From Rhabdornis inornatus (taxonomy: Eukaryota > Chordata > Aves > Passeriformes > Rhabdornithidae): a stretch of DNA of 64,000 bases. How positions within the stretch are numbered: the stretch's first letter is position 1; every line of letters begins with the position of its first letter. The position numbers were made by a program, and so were the translations under genes. Location of the stretch: the NCBI GenBank assembly GCA_013397075.1, contig VWZS01010162.1, positions 344,168-408,167 on the forward strand. Direction: 5' to 3'. Under the pieces are notes generated by a model. The model did not search any database and had not been told where the DNA came from. It saw only the letters and a program-made list of their open reading frames with translations. Below are positions 1 through 12,300 of this stretch, one piece after another.

Positions 1-478
1 TGAGATGCATCCAGAGTGCTGAGTCCAGGTCTGGACCACTAAGATGCTGAAGGGCCTGGAACATCTCTCCCCTGAAGAAAGGCTGAGAGAAGAGGAACTG
101 TTTAGCCCAGAAAGGAGAAAGCTCGGGGGGAAGTTTCATCAGTATATATCAATATGTGAAGGGGGGGTACCAATAAGGCAGAGACAGGCTCTTTTGAGTG
201 ATGTACTGTAACAAGAGGCCATGGGCACAAGCTGAAACATGGGAGGCTCTGCCTGAATATCAGAAAACATTTTTTTGTTGTGGGGTGACTGAGCACTGGC
301 AGTTTGCCCAGAGAGGTTTGGAGTCTCCACCCTAAGGAGATTTTCAGAAGGCATCTGGACATGTTCGTGGCTCTAGGAAACACTGCTTGAGCTGAAGGCA
401 TGGGCCAGATAATCTCCAGAAATTCCTTCCCAACTTAATAATTATGTGGTTGTGTGAGTTCTGTGATCTTAAATGTAG
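1..478 (+). mobile_element. CR1 LINE 3' end, cut by the window edge
   Basis: The stretch reads as the last part of CR1 ORF2 and its 3' end on the plus strand. The 'gaagggcctgga' and 'gaagaaaggctgagaga' segments near 50-90 are CR1 landmarks, followed by the 'gagcactggca..tgcccagagagg' segment near 290-315 that normally encodes a HWNRLPREV-like motif. The copy is diverged, and its frame is broken by indels, so the open frames read through it (both on the minus strand) are meaningless. The terminal 8-base repeat typical of CR1 has decayed around 460-478. The element continues upstream of base 1. The family call is firm; the subfamily is not determined. Confidence 0.88.
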
Positions 479-2158
479 ACCCTTGTTCAGTGATCTTTGG
501 GCATGAATCTTTCTTGCTTTATTTTAAACAAATTTCTCTGCCTGGTATAGTTTAGAGTAGGCCTCTCCATGGCCTCAGTTTATTAACCCTTGACTGCCTA
601 GCTTGAAATTAAAACTGGCCCTAAAAGCATTTCTCATGTCTGAAACTTTTAACTTCATTGTATATTCTGGTTCTTTTAATGAAAAAACCTTTTTATAAAT
701 CTAGCTACACATAATTCAGCTGCAGGCTGTTTTCTTAATTTTATATTTCTCTGACAAAATTCACCTGATGAGGCAAAACCCATATTTTTATTGACTGAAA
801 TTCTCAAAAATGTTGAGAACAAGCAACAAGCTTTCAAAGAAACATCTGTTCAGATGGAAATACCATTTTTTTCCTACCATCAAGCCCTTGCCTTTCTGCT
901 CTGCTATTTTTTGCTTTGCTTTTTAGAGCTGATACTTTATTCATGAGAACTACAAATATGCTTTAAAGCAATTTAACATTTTGTTTTGAACTCCATTTCC
1001 TTAAACTACTATTTCTGCAACTTTCTAGCAGGCTTCACTATGTTTTCTGAACAAAACTAAAATGATGAAAAATAATTCATCTGTCTGAAATGGATTTCCG
1101 GCTAATTTTGTCATGTTTCTCTCTAATAAACAGTGAGAGAATGATACTCTGTGATAGTGATTTTGTAACTTCTGGGCTTATACCTATGAATGGTACTTGA
1201 CACTTAAAAATTATTCAATTTCTTATGTTTTTAACTTATGTTTTTTTATTTTTGGGGGGAGTTGCTGTGGTTTTCTCAAGGTTTCAAAGGCAGAGGAGTT
1301 TGATGGTACAAGAAAAACTTTTCAAGTTCTAATGTAATGCTACTGTATGAGCCTTGGTTTTTTTTTTAGGTCTTTGATATAGAAAAAATGCTTGTTCCAT
1401 GATACTTTGGAGACCAAAGCATTGCGGTAGTATGGGAGGGAATCAAAGTACTCTGTTGAATAAGTAGAAATATTTTTGAGCAGTTTATCTGCTTAGTTTT
1501 CCTTTCATATGAGGAAGTCATTTTGACAAGAAATTTCTTGTGTGTTGATTAATTCATATTGCAGTTCTAGGGAAAAAAAAATTCCATAAGTTATTCCATT
1601 AGCCTAACTTTTTGTTTAATTTTGCACTTAGCAATAACATTGCTTTTCCTAAGGGATTCCTGTAAAGGTACTTACCTACTGTGTCTGGCCTCTTTACACA
1701 AGTACAGTACACATTTTTTTGATGCAAAATTTCTTGTTGGGATTGTTTTTAGCCCAGATTCTCCTTCAGGAGAATATAATGTTGAAATATGAATGACTTT
1801 CAATAATTTTTTTCTTCTAGTACCAATTTTGTTATAAAATTCAATCTTCACTAAAAGGGTGGGATTTTTCCATAAGAAAATAGAGATATTGTTCTTCTGT
1901 AAAATTTTATGCAAGTCTACTAGTTATGTTTGTTATGTTTATTCTATAAATTATGAGCTACAAAAATATATCAAAAAATTTGTCATCTATTAAGAATGGA
2001 TACTGGGCGATCATGGAAACTAGAATTCTCTTTCAGCAAATAGTTTTAGAAAAGCCATTCTGGTGTGAGATTGGGGATAGAAAACTATTAGGCTCTGTAG
2101 ATAAAGCTCTGTAAATTATTATTTTTTTAATTTTGTTTTTTGCAGTATTTATATACAT
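479..2158. other. AT-rich non-coding stretch, no recognised feature
   Basis: Unique-looking AT-rich sequence with short T and A runs (for example 1358-1368 and 1574-1582). Stop codons are dense in all frames. No repeat family, exon or RNA gene could be recognised. Confidence 0.6.
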
Positions 2159-2164
2159 AATAAA
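2159..2164 (+). promoter_or_regulatory. AATAAA polyadenylation hexamer ahead of an A-rich tract
   Basis: A canonical AATAAA lies about 18 bases before the start of the A-rich array at 2182. This is the normal spacing between a poly(A) signal and a cleavage site. It could be the fossil 3' end of a retroposed transcript or a chance hexamer in AT-rich DNA. No transcript evidence is available. Confidence 0.35.
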
Positions 2165-2181
2165 GTAGCCTTACTGTGATG

Positions 2182-2260
2182 AAAAAAAAACCCAAAAAAC
2201 AAAAAACCAAACCAAACCAAAAAACAAACAAAACAAAACAAAACCAAAAAAACAAAAACC

Positions 2261-2291
<31 letters not shown>

Positions 2292-2368
2292 CAAAACAAA
2301 ACAAAAAAAAACAAAACAAACAAACAAAAAAAAAACCAACAAAAAAAAAAAAAAACCAAAAAAACACA
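2182..2368 (+). repeat. A-rich AAAAC/AAAACC array
   Basis: About 187 bases of almost pure A and C, built from AAAAC, AAAACC and AAAC units with a regular AAAAC core near 2265-2310. G is absent. Lysine, asparagine and glutamine-rich frames on plus and phenylalanine-rich frames on minus are by-products of this composition. It may be an expanded poly(A) tail, given the hexamer just upstream. Confidence 0.9.
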
Positions 2369-4313
2369 TGATAAAAGACCATCTATAAAGTTGAAAATGA
2401 ACAGCTGAAGTGGAACATTTACAGAAACGAACAGGAAGACCTTTTCCTGGTTGCTATTTCTGCCTACTGCTACATCTAAGCCTAGCAAACATCTGTCTTT
2501 ATACCCTGCAATTTCAAAGGTCCTAAAGAAGTTTGGTTTAGCATGTGTATATAGTCCTCTTAACTGTGTGAGGAGCTAGGCACATGTTGTTGTAGGCCAT
2601 TTGGTTCCTTTCACACTTGAATGGAACTGATTAGTCCAGTAATCATTTTAAAAACACACAATTGAAATGTTTCTTACTGCCTAGAGAACAGACTTTTCTG
2701 AACTGCTTAGAGAATAGTCTTCATAAAGAAATTCAGCTTGAAGTTAAATACAGATGATATTACAGTATCTGGAATAGGAAAAATGGATTCAGAAGGAAAG
2801 GAAGTAACTCCGTCAAGCCAGTGAAACAGAAAACATATGATCTAGTGTTTAGGGAATCCTTTGTGATGATGAAAATTTACATTCTATTTATGAACCTGAT
2901 AGCATACTATTCATTCCCATTTTATCCTAATACTCTCCATACAAGACATTATTTTAAATAAGTGTCAGAGTCAGAAGAGTGAGGTTAGACACATTCATTC
3001 TTTCCGTGCTCCATGAATCTAGATTCTTTTCCTTATATAACACTGCAAAGCTTTACAGGAAGAAAATGGAGAATTACTTTCTATTATTTTATTCAAAAGG
3101 TATATTTATTCTTCTGGCAGTTATCCAGAAAAGTACACATTTTGTGTTGGAATATTCTTCAGCAGATTCAAAAGATTTAATCCATATTTTTGTATGATGC
3201 AATTATACAAAAGGCTGTAAATACAGAAGTTCTAGTACTCCTGTGTAGTCATCAGCTTCTGTGAGGAACCCATGTGTGTAGAAATGAATCTCCTTGAGAC
3301 CCAGTTTTCAGTTTTCAGTTGTCTCAACATTCTTATGAATATCTTGACTTTACAGAGTCATAGTGCCTACCCTCACTTGGGGTCTACTTTAAGACCAGAG
3401 TCACAGCTCCAGATTGATTTAGATTTTCTTCTTTCTCTCTTCTTTTGAAGAAGACATATTTTCTACTTCTGGCAGTAGTAGCTTTACTCTTACAAGTAAC
3501 ACAAAAGCAAAATGATCAGCATTATAATACCAGTCACTAAACACTATGTTAAAAACCTTACCTTAATTAGAAGTGTTAAAGTAGTGTTACTCCCACTTAG
3601 TTGACACTGTATTCACAACAGGAATTGTGGTTTGTTCCAATTCTGAGATAGTTTCAATTAAAGATTGCATACAAGCAAGGGTCTTTGAACATTTTTGGAA
3701 CAGGTGTTTCAAACTGATCATGTTCTTACATATTTGGGCCTAAATATAGATCCTTATCTTGCTAGGTGTGCTTGACTGGAAGTTCTGTAGGATGGTTAAT
3801 TTACAATTTTAGTTTTCAGGGAAGATATTAATTTACTTCTGTGTAGCACCAGTCATGAATAGGTGATGACCAAATAAGAGTGTAAAGCTAACATAAAACA
3901 GAATTTGTAATTGTGGTACATGAAAAAAGCCTGCACCTTGGCCACTGAACTTATGGGATTGTACCAGAAATGTAGAAGATTTGAGGGAATTCTTATGTTT
4001 TATTTCCTTTAGATTTTATAGAACCAGCATGACCCAGGGAACTTCCCTCCAGTAATTGCTCTTAAAATCACTCCATGAAATCACTACTCTTCTGTTCAAC
4101 AGTTGTGGGTCAGGACCTAGTTATTTCTGGAAGTCTGAAAGGCTCTGAAATACAGTTTGCAGTATGTGAATCCAGCATGAGGTGGGAGTGAATTACAAAT
4201 TTCTGCAGTATCCCAAAGTACTAGATTTTTTTTTTGTGAACATAGCATGATAATTACTCACCTGTAACTGCTGAAGTTCATATTACTACAGAGCTTGAAC
4301 ATGTGAGTCTGTG
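2369..4313. other. AT-rich non-coding stretch, no recognised feature
   Basis: No repeat family or exon recognised. A local duplication of 'ttttcag' occurs near 3305-3318. A small open frame at 2979-3197 has no recognisable protein similarity and is treated as chance. Confidence 0.55.
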
Positions 4314-4867
4314 TTTAGTCTGGCTGAGATGGAGTTAATTTTCTCCACGGCACCCTCATAGCTCTGTGCTGTGCATTAGTACCTAGAAAGGTGTTGGTAA
4401 TACAGCAACATTTTGAGTATTCCTGAGCAGTGTTCCCATAGCATCAGTGCTGTCTCTCCAATATTCTACCTCCCACCAGCAGAGTTTGGGAGGACATCAT
4501 TGAACCAAACTGACAAGAAAGGATATTCCATACTGTATAGCATCTGCTCAGACATAAAAGTTAAGAAAAAAGAGGAGGAAGGAAATAATTAATTATTTTG
4601 ACAGTTGTCTTCTAAAGCAACTGCTATGCATTCTAAACCCTGCTTCTCTGGAAGGCCTGGACATTGATGATGGGAAGCAGAGAATAAAATATTTTTATTT
4701 TTTTCTTTGCTTTGTGCACTCAGCCTTGCTTTTGCTTTACAAAACTGTCTTTCTCTTGATCCACAAGTGTTTATTTTCATCTACTTTCTTCTTCCTTGTC
4801 CTGCTGAGGATCAGAGTGCTAGAGCAGTGTGGTAGGAAACTAGCATTCAACCAAGGCCAACTCATCA
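4314..4867 (+). mobile_element. Solo LTR of an avian endogenous retrovirus (family A)
   Basis: The 5' part 'ggctgagatggagttaat' matches the start of a widespread avian LTR whose consensus opens with TGG..GGCTGGGATAGAGTTAAT. Downstream come the conserved 'ggatattccatac' block near 4522, a TATA-like 'acataaaag' near 4553, and 'ctttacaaaactgtcttt' near 4735, the equivalent of the poly(A)-signal region. The 3' end reads 'ccaactcatcaca'. Length of about 550 bases fits an LTR. No internal retroviral sequence flanks it, so it looks like a solo LTR formed by recombination. It is strongly diverged and therefore old. A related copy lies at 17009-17607. Confidence 0.72.
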
Positions 4868-7436
4868 CAGAACCACAGACAACAGTTCTGAGATAAAAGG
4901 TCATAACTTTTAGTTGAAGAATGACCAAGTAGGTAAGCTATCCACAAGCTGATGTGATGGGTTACACCTTAGAAAATGTGTTCTACAAACTTGTGAACTA
5001 GCAAGAATTCTGTAGTCTGTCTTTGAATATTAAGAAAAAAATACCAGGCAGGAACACATGTTAGCAAGAAATAACAAGCTTTGTTCAGCTTTTCAAGACT
5101 TGAAGACTTGACCAGTTTTGTCTGTTTTAATCTTAGCCTGTCTGAATAAAATTAGCTTGTTTAACCAAATCATCAGTTTTCTAATTATTAATCAGCTATT
5201 AATTATCAGTTTATTAATTATTACTCAGTTTCTTAGTTTTATTTTATATTTATATAATCATGTGGCATATTTCTTCTATAGATGGTAGTAGAAAGTAATT
5301 ATGCTATTTAGAAGGAAATATTTATCACATTAACAGGAGTAGCAATATAAATACAGATATCATACAATAACAGCAGTCTTGAAAGGGGACACAGTGCATT
5401 AAAAGTAAAAGGCTGCAGACTATGATACAATATGATTGATATGATATAATATGATATGAAAAGGAAGGAACAGGATTATAAAGTAGATCCCATAGCTATA
5501 AATAATTCCTCAGTGGTCATAGAAGAAAATGTAGAGTTGATTTCTGGACAAAAGCAATTTTTGAGATCAAGAAAGAAAAATTAAAATAATTACCCAACAT
5601 ATGTAAGATACTCCATACAGTTGGCTATAAGGTAGAATTTCAGCCAAGAAAAGCAAAGTTCAAAGCTTTTACTACTATTTTTTTTTATTTTCTTCTTGTT
5701 ATATAAAAACTAAATGTTGGCCAATAATCATCGATTAGTCTTAAGGTTTCAACAAAAAAATTGGCTTTGCATATGGAAGCATGTTTCCTGTTTTTCTCAG
5801 TTCCTGCCAAACACTGCACTTAACTGATTTCAGTGGAGCTCTGTTGCTTTATAGCAATTAGAAAAATGGGTTATGTTGTTGGAACTCTTCCAGTGTTTTC
5901 AGTGTCAGGAGCTGATTTCCGTTGTCAACAATTTATTGCATTCTTACAATTCAGCATCTTGGGACCTTCTCTCTGAAAACAGAAAAAACTGTTTCCCCCT
6001 TCCCTTCAGCCCTTTCTTAAAGGAGAAATACAGCTCTTTATCCCTGCATATTTAATTGGACAAATGTAAAACTGCTGTCCTCCAGTACACAGAGAGTATT
6101 GTTACCACACTAGTAACAGGCCGCAGCCTTGCAATAGGTATACAAAGGCACAGAATTTTAACTGGCCCTGCTTGCTTTGTCTGAACTTGGCCTACTTGGA
6201 ACAGTTTTGGCAATCTCTGTAGTTGCTAAAAAGTTAACTGTATATTATCTAATTTATTTCAGGTTTAGCTTAGCATAATTTTTTATTGTAACTCCTACTG
6301 TTATAATAACTTTTTTTTTGTTTCTTTTAGCAGCTACTAATTCTGTTCTATTAATATTATTACTGAGAGATAGTAATAAGCAGCATTTATTCTGGGGAAA
6401 ATTAGTTATCTCTGATTCTAGAGTAACGATGTAAGGATATGCACCCTGAATTTCTGCAGAAAATGTAAGAACACAGTCCCCAGGACTATACAGAAATCAT
6501 CAGTGGTCAACTAATGGGCATTAAAGAATGACTACATTGGAAGTTGGGGACCAGTTTTAGAGATAAAAAAGAAACAACACACATATACCATAGAACATAC
6601 AACAATTACATAGAAATCACAGATCATGGACTAATAAAGAAAAGGGGAGCTTTAGAGCATGTACGAACTTCAACAGACAATGGAGTTAGAGTGACACCAT
6701 TTCCCTTCTAGTAAAGAACTTGGGAACACAAATGACTTATCATCTGCAGATGTGTATCGGATATTTTTTTATTTGATTGATTGGGATTGCTTTGGTTTGG
6801 GTTTTTCTGGTGTTTTTTTTTTTTTCTTTTGTTCAACAAAAATGGAAAGGTAAGAATAATATCAAAGAAAAGGCCAGAGACTATTCAGTTAGAACAGTTT
6901 TAACTGCATCATGAAAGGGAATGACCAGTAATTAGATACACTAGTCTATAATTGTTACTATCACTGTAACTGTTTAAACACAAATTCTTCTTCTACTTTA
7001 ATTCTTTGATTAGGATATCAGTAAATGCTTGGGCTTGTATATATTTCTCTAGCCCACATAAATTTTATGATGTAGTTGATCTGGTACCAAACCTTCAGGT
7101 TTGGTTTTAGTTTGGGTATAACTATGTATTGCACTACTTGATATTACATGAAGTTTTGCAAAAACTGAGTTGATAATTATACGAAGGGGAAATAGAGGTA
7201 ACAGAACTATACAGGGGATTTGGGTTTTCTATTCCTGATTTCTTCCTCAGAAACAGTTCCAGATTTGAATCTTCTGATGCTTATAACCTTTCCCTTATCT
7301 TCATATATTCATAACAAAGTCTGTACAACATATCGCTAAGGTAGAATGGTAAGTAATTTCCATTGTGATATCCACTGAAACTCTGCTTTCAATTTACATG
7401 AAGCACAGGACATAAAAAACCTGTAGGATCTGGGTA
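4868..7436. other. AT-rich non-coding stretch with low-complexity patches
   Basis: Contains an AT-rich patch of repeated ATTAATTATCAG-like units near 5183-5232, a TATGATA-rich patch near 5420-5460 and a T13 run near 6813. No gene, RNA or element recognised. Confidence 0.55.
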
Positions 7437-8740
7437 ATTAGAGACCTGTCCATGTGACCTCAATGCTTAAGAATACTATGCAACAGATTATCTTGACTGC
7501 AGTTCCACAACATGTACAGGACAGCCAGGGAATCAGCCAGCATGGGTTAAGGAAATGTATGTCCTGATGACCAACCTGATCTTTTTTTATGACCAACTGG
7601 CCAACCTAGTGGATGACAGTTCTTCTCTGCCTGGACTTCAGTAAAACCTTTGTCTCCCATGGCATTCTCCTGGAAAAGCTGGCAGCCCATGGCTTCCACA
7701 GGTGCTCTTTTTGTCTGGGTAAAAGACTGGCTGGATGGCTGTCCCAGAGAGTGGTGGTCAATGTGCTACATCCAGTTGGTGGCTGGTCACTACTGGGGTT
7801 TCCCAAGGCTCATTCAACACTGGAACCACAGTGCTGTTTAGTACCTTTATCAAAGATCTGGATGAGGGAATCAAGTGCACCCTCAGTAAGTTCACAGGCA
7901 GCACTAAGTTGGGTGGGAATGTTGGGTAGCAGGGCTCTGCAGAGGGAACTCGAAAGGCTGGATCAATGGGCTAAGGCTCACGAGGTTCAGTAAGGTGAAG
8001 TGCCTTGTCCTGCTGCTGGGTCACAACTCCATGTGGTACTGCAGGCCTGGGGAAGAGCAATTTGAGAGCTCTTCAGCAGAAAAGGACCTGGGGTTGCTGG
8101 TCAACATCTGGCTGAACATTGGTTAGCGTGTTCCCAGGTGGCCAAGAAGGCCAGTGGCAACCTGGCAGCCAGTCAGAAATAGAGCAGCCATCAGGAGTAG
8201 GGTACTGATTAGTTCCTCTTTAGTCAGCACTGCTGAGGCCACATCTATCTTATATCCAGTTCTGGGTCCCTCATTACCAGAAGGACATTGAGGTACTGGA
8301 GTGTGTCCAGAGAAGGGCAACAGATCTGAGGAAGGGTATAAAGAGTGTGTCATATGGGGAGCAGCTGAGGGAGCTGGGAGTGTTCAGCCTGAAGAAAAGG
8401 AAGCTCAGGGGAGACCTTGTTTCACTTTCTACAACTATCAGAAAGGAGGTTGTAGCCAGGTGGGGGTCAGCCTCTTCTCTCAGGCAACTAGCAATGCGAC
8501 AAGAGGAAATGGCCACAAGCAGTGCCAAGGGAGGTTCAGTTGGACACCTGGAAGAATTTCTTTACTGATGGGTTGTCAAGAATCAGAACAGAATTAGGCT
8601 GCCCAAGGAAGCAGCAGAGTCACCACTCCTGGAAGTGTTTAAGAAATTACTGTACCTGACACTTAGTGCTATGGTTTAATTGACATGATGGTGTTTGGTC
8701 AAAGATCTTGGAGTTTTTTCCAACCTTGCTGTTTCTGTTA
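7437..8740 (+). mobile_element. CR1 LINE fragment, 3' 1.3 kb
   Basis: The longest CR1 copy in the window. It begins inside ORF2 upstream of the reverse transcriptase palm region and runs to the 3' end near 8740, where 'gatcttggagttttttccaacc' precedes a decayed terminal 8-mer repeat. Landmarks in order: 'gccagcatggg' near 7539; LDFSK and ILLEKLAAHGF segments near 7625-7700; DLDEGIKCTLSKF near 7855-7895; ALQRELERLDQWAKAHE near 7937-7990; [18 protein letters not shown] near 8362-8420. The 5' portion of the element is missing, as usual for CR1 copies truncated on insertion. Confidence 0.93.
7613..8600 (+). pseudogene. Inactive CR1 ORF2 reverse transcriptase remnant
   Basis: CR1 ORF2 encodes an endonuclease and reverse transcriptase for target-primed retrotransposition. 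Only the C-terminal half of the reverse transcriptase and the downstream tail remain. Recognisable segments jump between frames: LDFSK..GWLSQRVVVN and ALQRELERLDQW share one frame, DLDEGIKCTLSKF lies in a second, [18 protein letters not shown] in that same second frame further on, and the [17 protein letters not shown] segment in a third. At least four frame changes are needed. The FADD box that carries two catalytic aspartates reads FTGS at 7891-7902, so both aspartates are lost. No function is possible. Confidence 0.85.
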
Positions 8741-10725
8741 AAGACTAGATATTTATTTGCAACTGTAATGGTTTAAAACTGTTATATATAAAGAGTTATC
8801 ACTGTTTAAAAGCCATTTAAACTTTCAAAATATGTTACTTTACACTACTAATTCTAAGTTACTGTAACATGTAGATGGTGCAAGATAAAGCTTTTAATAC
8901 TTAGCATGTCCAGAAAATTATTTTCTTTTTCTTTTCTACAGAGACTTTTTTTTTAAATAACAGAATAAGAAGAAACTATTTCAGGAAGTACAATTAACAC
9001 ACAAATATATGATGATAAATTACCTTCTATCTGTGAGCCTTTATTTTTGAGAGAAAGTGGAAACTGTGAAAGTGTATCAATTTAGCCAAATGAGTGGTTT
9101 CTGAATAAAATTCATTCAACAGTAGATTTACATTAAATGCTGCACTACTTCATGGTATGTAAAAGTCTTGTCTTTGTTTGGATTTTTAGATATTTTGAAA
9201 AGTTTAGAGGCTTTGTCTAAGCTTTGCCATAACTGACAACTCAGATGAAATAGAAGAGATGAACAGTTTTCATATGCAATGGGCAGAACTGCTGAATATT
9301 GTTTTTTTTTCTGAGGATAAAGGGACTAGAGGGATCTATACAATGCAGGCAGAGAAAAGACTCATGACTGTTGAATATAATGAAAATACAAAACATCTTT
9401 ATTAGACCTTAGAGGCATTGCACATATTAAATTCTTCCTGAGTTACAATATCAATTTTCTAATCTTTTTCAGAATATTGCTTAATAAATGCATTTTCTTA
9501 CTTGAATGATATTATATCTATTCTTTGGTAAAATTTGAAGGTACAGCACCAGCTACAAGAAGCAGTATGGCCATATTACTGAATTGTGTGGTTCAAGCTA
9601 ATTACTGGGAGACACTGTAAATTAATCCAGTGAAATGCCTGCTCTCTGCCTCTGCTGTATGGCATAAGATCTTTTCTTGGAATGGTGTTCCATTGCACAG
9701 ATGCAACAGTTCACAACTGAAAGCGCCAGAATTTATTGCTGAATGCATGTTGAAGTTACAAGGTTGTTTTGTTTGAATCCTGAATAGTGATCATAAATAC
9801 TGAATAAATACAATATATAAATACAAAGCAAATACTGGCTTATCCTTTAACTATAGAAGCAAGGAGGTGGGCGGAAGAGGAAGAAATTTGTTATTGTCCT
9901 ACTTAAATGTTGAAGTTTTTACAGCTTTATCCAGTCCTTTCTATTCTTGGTGTTTGATTAGCATTGCGACTTCACAGTGTTGATTTTTGAAAACACTTCC
10001 TCTAAATATCACCTTAAGCATTGGATTGCATCGTTCTTCCACTTTGTCAGATATGAATTGTATGATCTAAAGACAGACACTTCTGGGAAAGCTCCAATAG
10101 CTTCCATGTCACTGGGCTCAGAGATCATCTAATGTCACTTTAAATCTGGAAGGAAACTAACTCAGGTGGGAAGGGAATCCGTAGCAATCCAGCCTTATAA
10201 CTAGTAATATGGATTGAATACCTACATTAATAAAGGATATTGTGCATATAAATGTCGGTTTATTGACCTGTGAAATGTTTAATTCTTTTTTAGTTCTTAT
10301 TTTCAGATGCAGCTTAAGTCTTTAGTAGGCTCATCAAGTTTGGTAATTTTTGTTCTGGAAAGAGAAGATGCATAACAACAGTGTTCATAAAATACTTCTG
10401 AGATTGACAGAATGTGTTGCAATGCAGTCTCTCACCTGAATGTCTAATAAGCACATCCTAAAAACGTCAAAATCTTACACTGAAGGTTGGAATAGCTTCA
10501 GGCAACCTGCAGCATTTTGGGAAAAGCCATAGAGAGAGAAATGGAAATAGCTGTATATAATTAAAAATCACAGAAATAAATAATTAAATAGTAAACTTAG
10601 TTAAATAATAAATGCAATATTTTGAATCAATTAGGTATCGCAGTTAAAATTTCTATATTTATGTATTTATTTATTATACTTATATAATTCATTAATGTTT
10701 CTGGAAAGCCTCTTTTTTCACAGAT
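8741..10725. other. AT-rich non-coding stretch, no recognised feature
   Basis: AT-rich sequence with dense stops. No element, exon or RNA gene recognised. Confidence 0.55.
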
Positions 10726-10790
10726 TAAAAAACAAACAACCACTACCAAAAGCCAAGCAAACAAAAAAACAAACCAACCAAACAACACAG
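10726..10790 (+). repeat. Short A/C-rich AAAC array
   Basis: About 65 bases made of imperfect AAAC and AACC units with a few G and T interruptions. It is a simple-sequence tract of the same type as the larger arrays at 2182 and 34863, but shorter and older-looking. Confidence 0.7.
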
Positions 10791-12229
10791 TAAAAATTAT
10801 AACTTTGTATTTATTTGGTGATAATACATGCCAAAAACAGAGATTTCAAAGTGATGTTTCTTTTTTTTATTTCTCATACAGATGTGGAAATATAGACTAA
10901 TGTGTTTTGCTTTCTTGTATCTTGTCTTTTTCATGTTCTAAAAATACTGAAAAAAAGGATCTGTTTTTGAGGCACTGAATTTAAGATAATTGGGGCCTTA
11001 CAAATTTGTGATAATAAGCAAAGGGGAACAAAAATGATCAAAAGATGGGAAAATCACCATCAAGCAACAAAAATAACTTGCACATTTAGTATTTAATATC
11101 AACAAGAATGCTAATGAGATGATAAATAATTAAATTGGAGTAACTTTGAAAGCCTACAACAGAAAAAAAGCAATCTTGCCTGGGAATAGTAAAAAAAAAA
11201 AAAAAAGAAGAAATTACAACAGCCATAGTGATGATGCTAGAGGTCCCACAGCAGTTCTTTATGTTTTAGGGGGCTTTTAGTACACTTAGGATGAATAGAT
11301 TTTAATTGGAGAAGAAAGGGGAAAGCAGACTGGAGTAGAAACACTTATTTACATTAAATATTGCTTCATTATAATTAATTAAATAAGTAAATATAAATAA
11401 TAATTAAATAATAAATTGTGTTTTATCCAAAAAGAATATTTGAAAAAAATTATATGACATAATATTTACTGTTTCTTTTACTATCTACTATAATACTTAT
11501 TATATTTCTTGATTGACAAAGGCATTATTATTTGATAGCCAGAAAGACAGTTAATGATGCAGATCAATACCTTGAAGAACTTCTTGTTGGTGGTCATATA
11601 TTTTATATGTATACATTTAATTTTAAGAAAGGCAGCAAATTTTTGAGTTGAAGATTCATTGACTACTTAACAATTTAAGAATTAGTTCAGTATGGACAAA
11701 ACCACAGCATTCTTGTAGGGTTTGTGGGAGGATAAAATAACTATGGCAAGCTCCATACCTGTTTTGAAGGTGGCTGTGATCATTTCAGTCGAGCTTGTGC
11801 ATGTTGGCTGAAGGAAAAGACATAATGACTGCAGCCATTACAGCCATTAGTAGTAAAAACCATGACAAGGCATGATCCTAGGCACCGAAATTCAATTAAT
11901 CATATAGCTTTGGCTCAGAGCTCTCTCTCAAATTAATTGCTGGCAAGTTTAAAGGTCTAGAATGCCTAAAAATATTTTCTGTTTACATGAAGCTACCCTG
12001 TTCTCACAGTTTAGTTTCAAAAGCCTGGGGAATGGGTCATTAACCTCCTAGTACACCTGCCATTAACAAGAGAATAGTTGTATTCCTATTGATTCAAAGC
12101 TCCCTACTGCTTTAATTCAAAGTACATGTACACAATATATACCCATATGTCCCATTCTATTAAGCACCGTGGCAGGAATTAACCTCATCCACTTTTAGAT
12201 ACCTAAGAGTTCTTTGGTCCACATACAGT
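10791..12229. other. AT-rich non-coding stretch, A16 run
   Basis: Holds an A16 run at 11191-11206 and a TAAATAA-rich low-complexity patch near 11360-11420. The sub-stretch 11700-12060 is somewhat less AT-biased, with several ATTA cores near 11890-11940, but nothing specific could be recognised. Confidence 0.5.
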
Positions 12230-12300
12230 CTAAAGTCAACAAATCAGCCACCCTAGAATGTAACACCCTAAAGTCAACAAATCACACCCTCGAGTATAAC
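12230..12300 (+). repeat. Imperfect tandem duplication, 38-base period
   Basis: Two copies of a unit starting 'ctaaagtcaacaaatca' lie at about 12230-12264 and 12268-12300. The second lacks one base and carries a few substitutions in the 'ccaccctagaatgtaac' half. It is a local slippage or duplication event; no family recognised. Confidence 0.75.

Noticed and set aside
2176..2388. Lysine-rich and phenylalanine-rich frames on opposite strands
   Set aside because: Direct translation of an A/C simple repeat; no gene.
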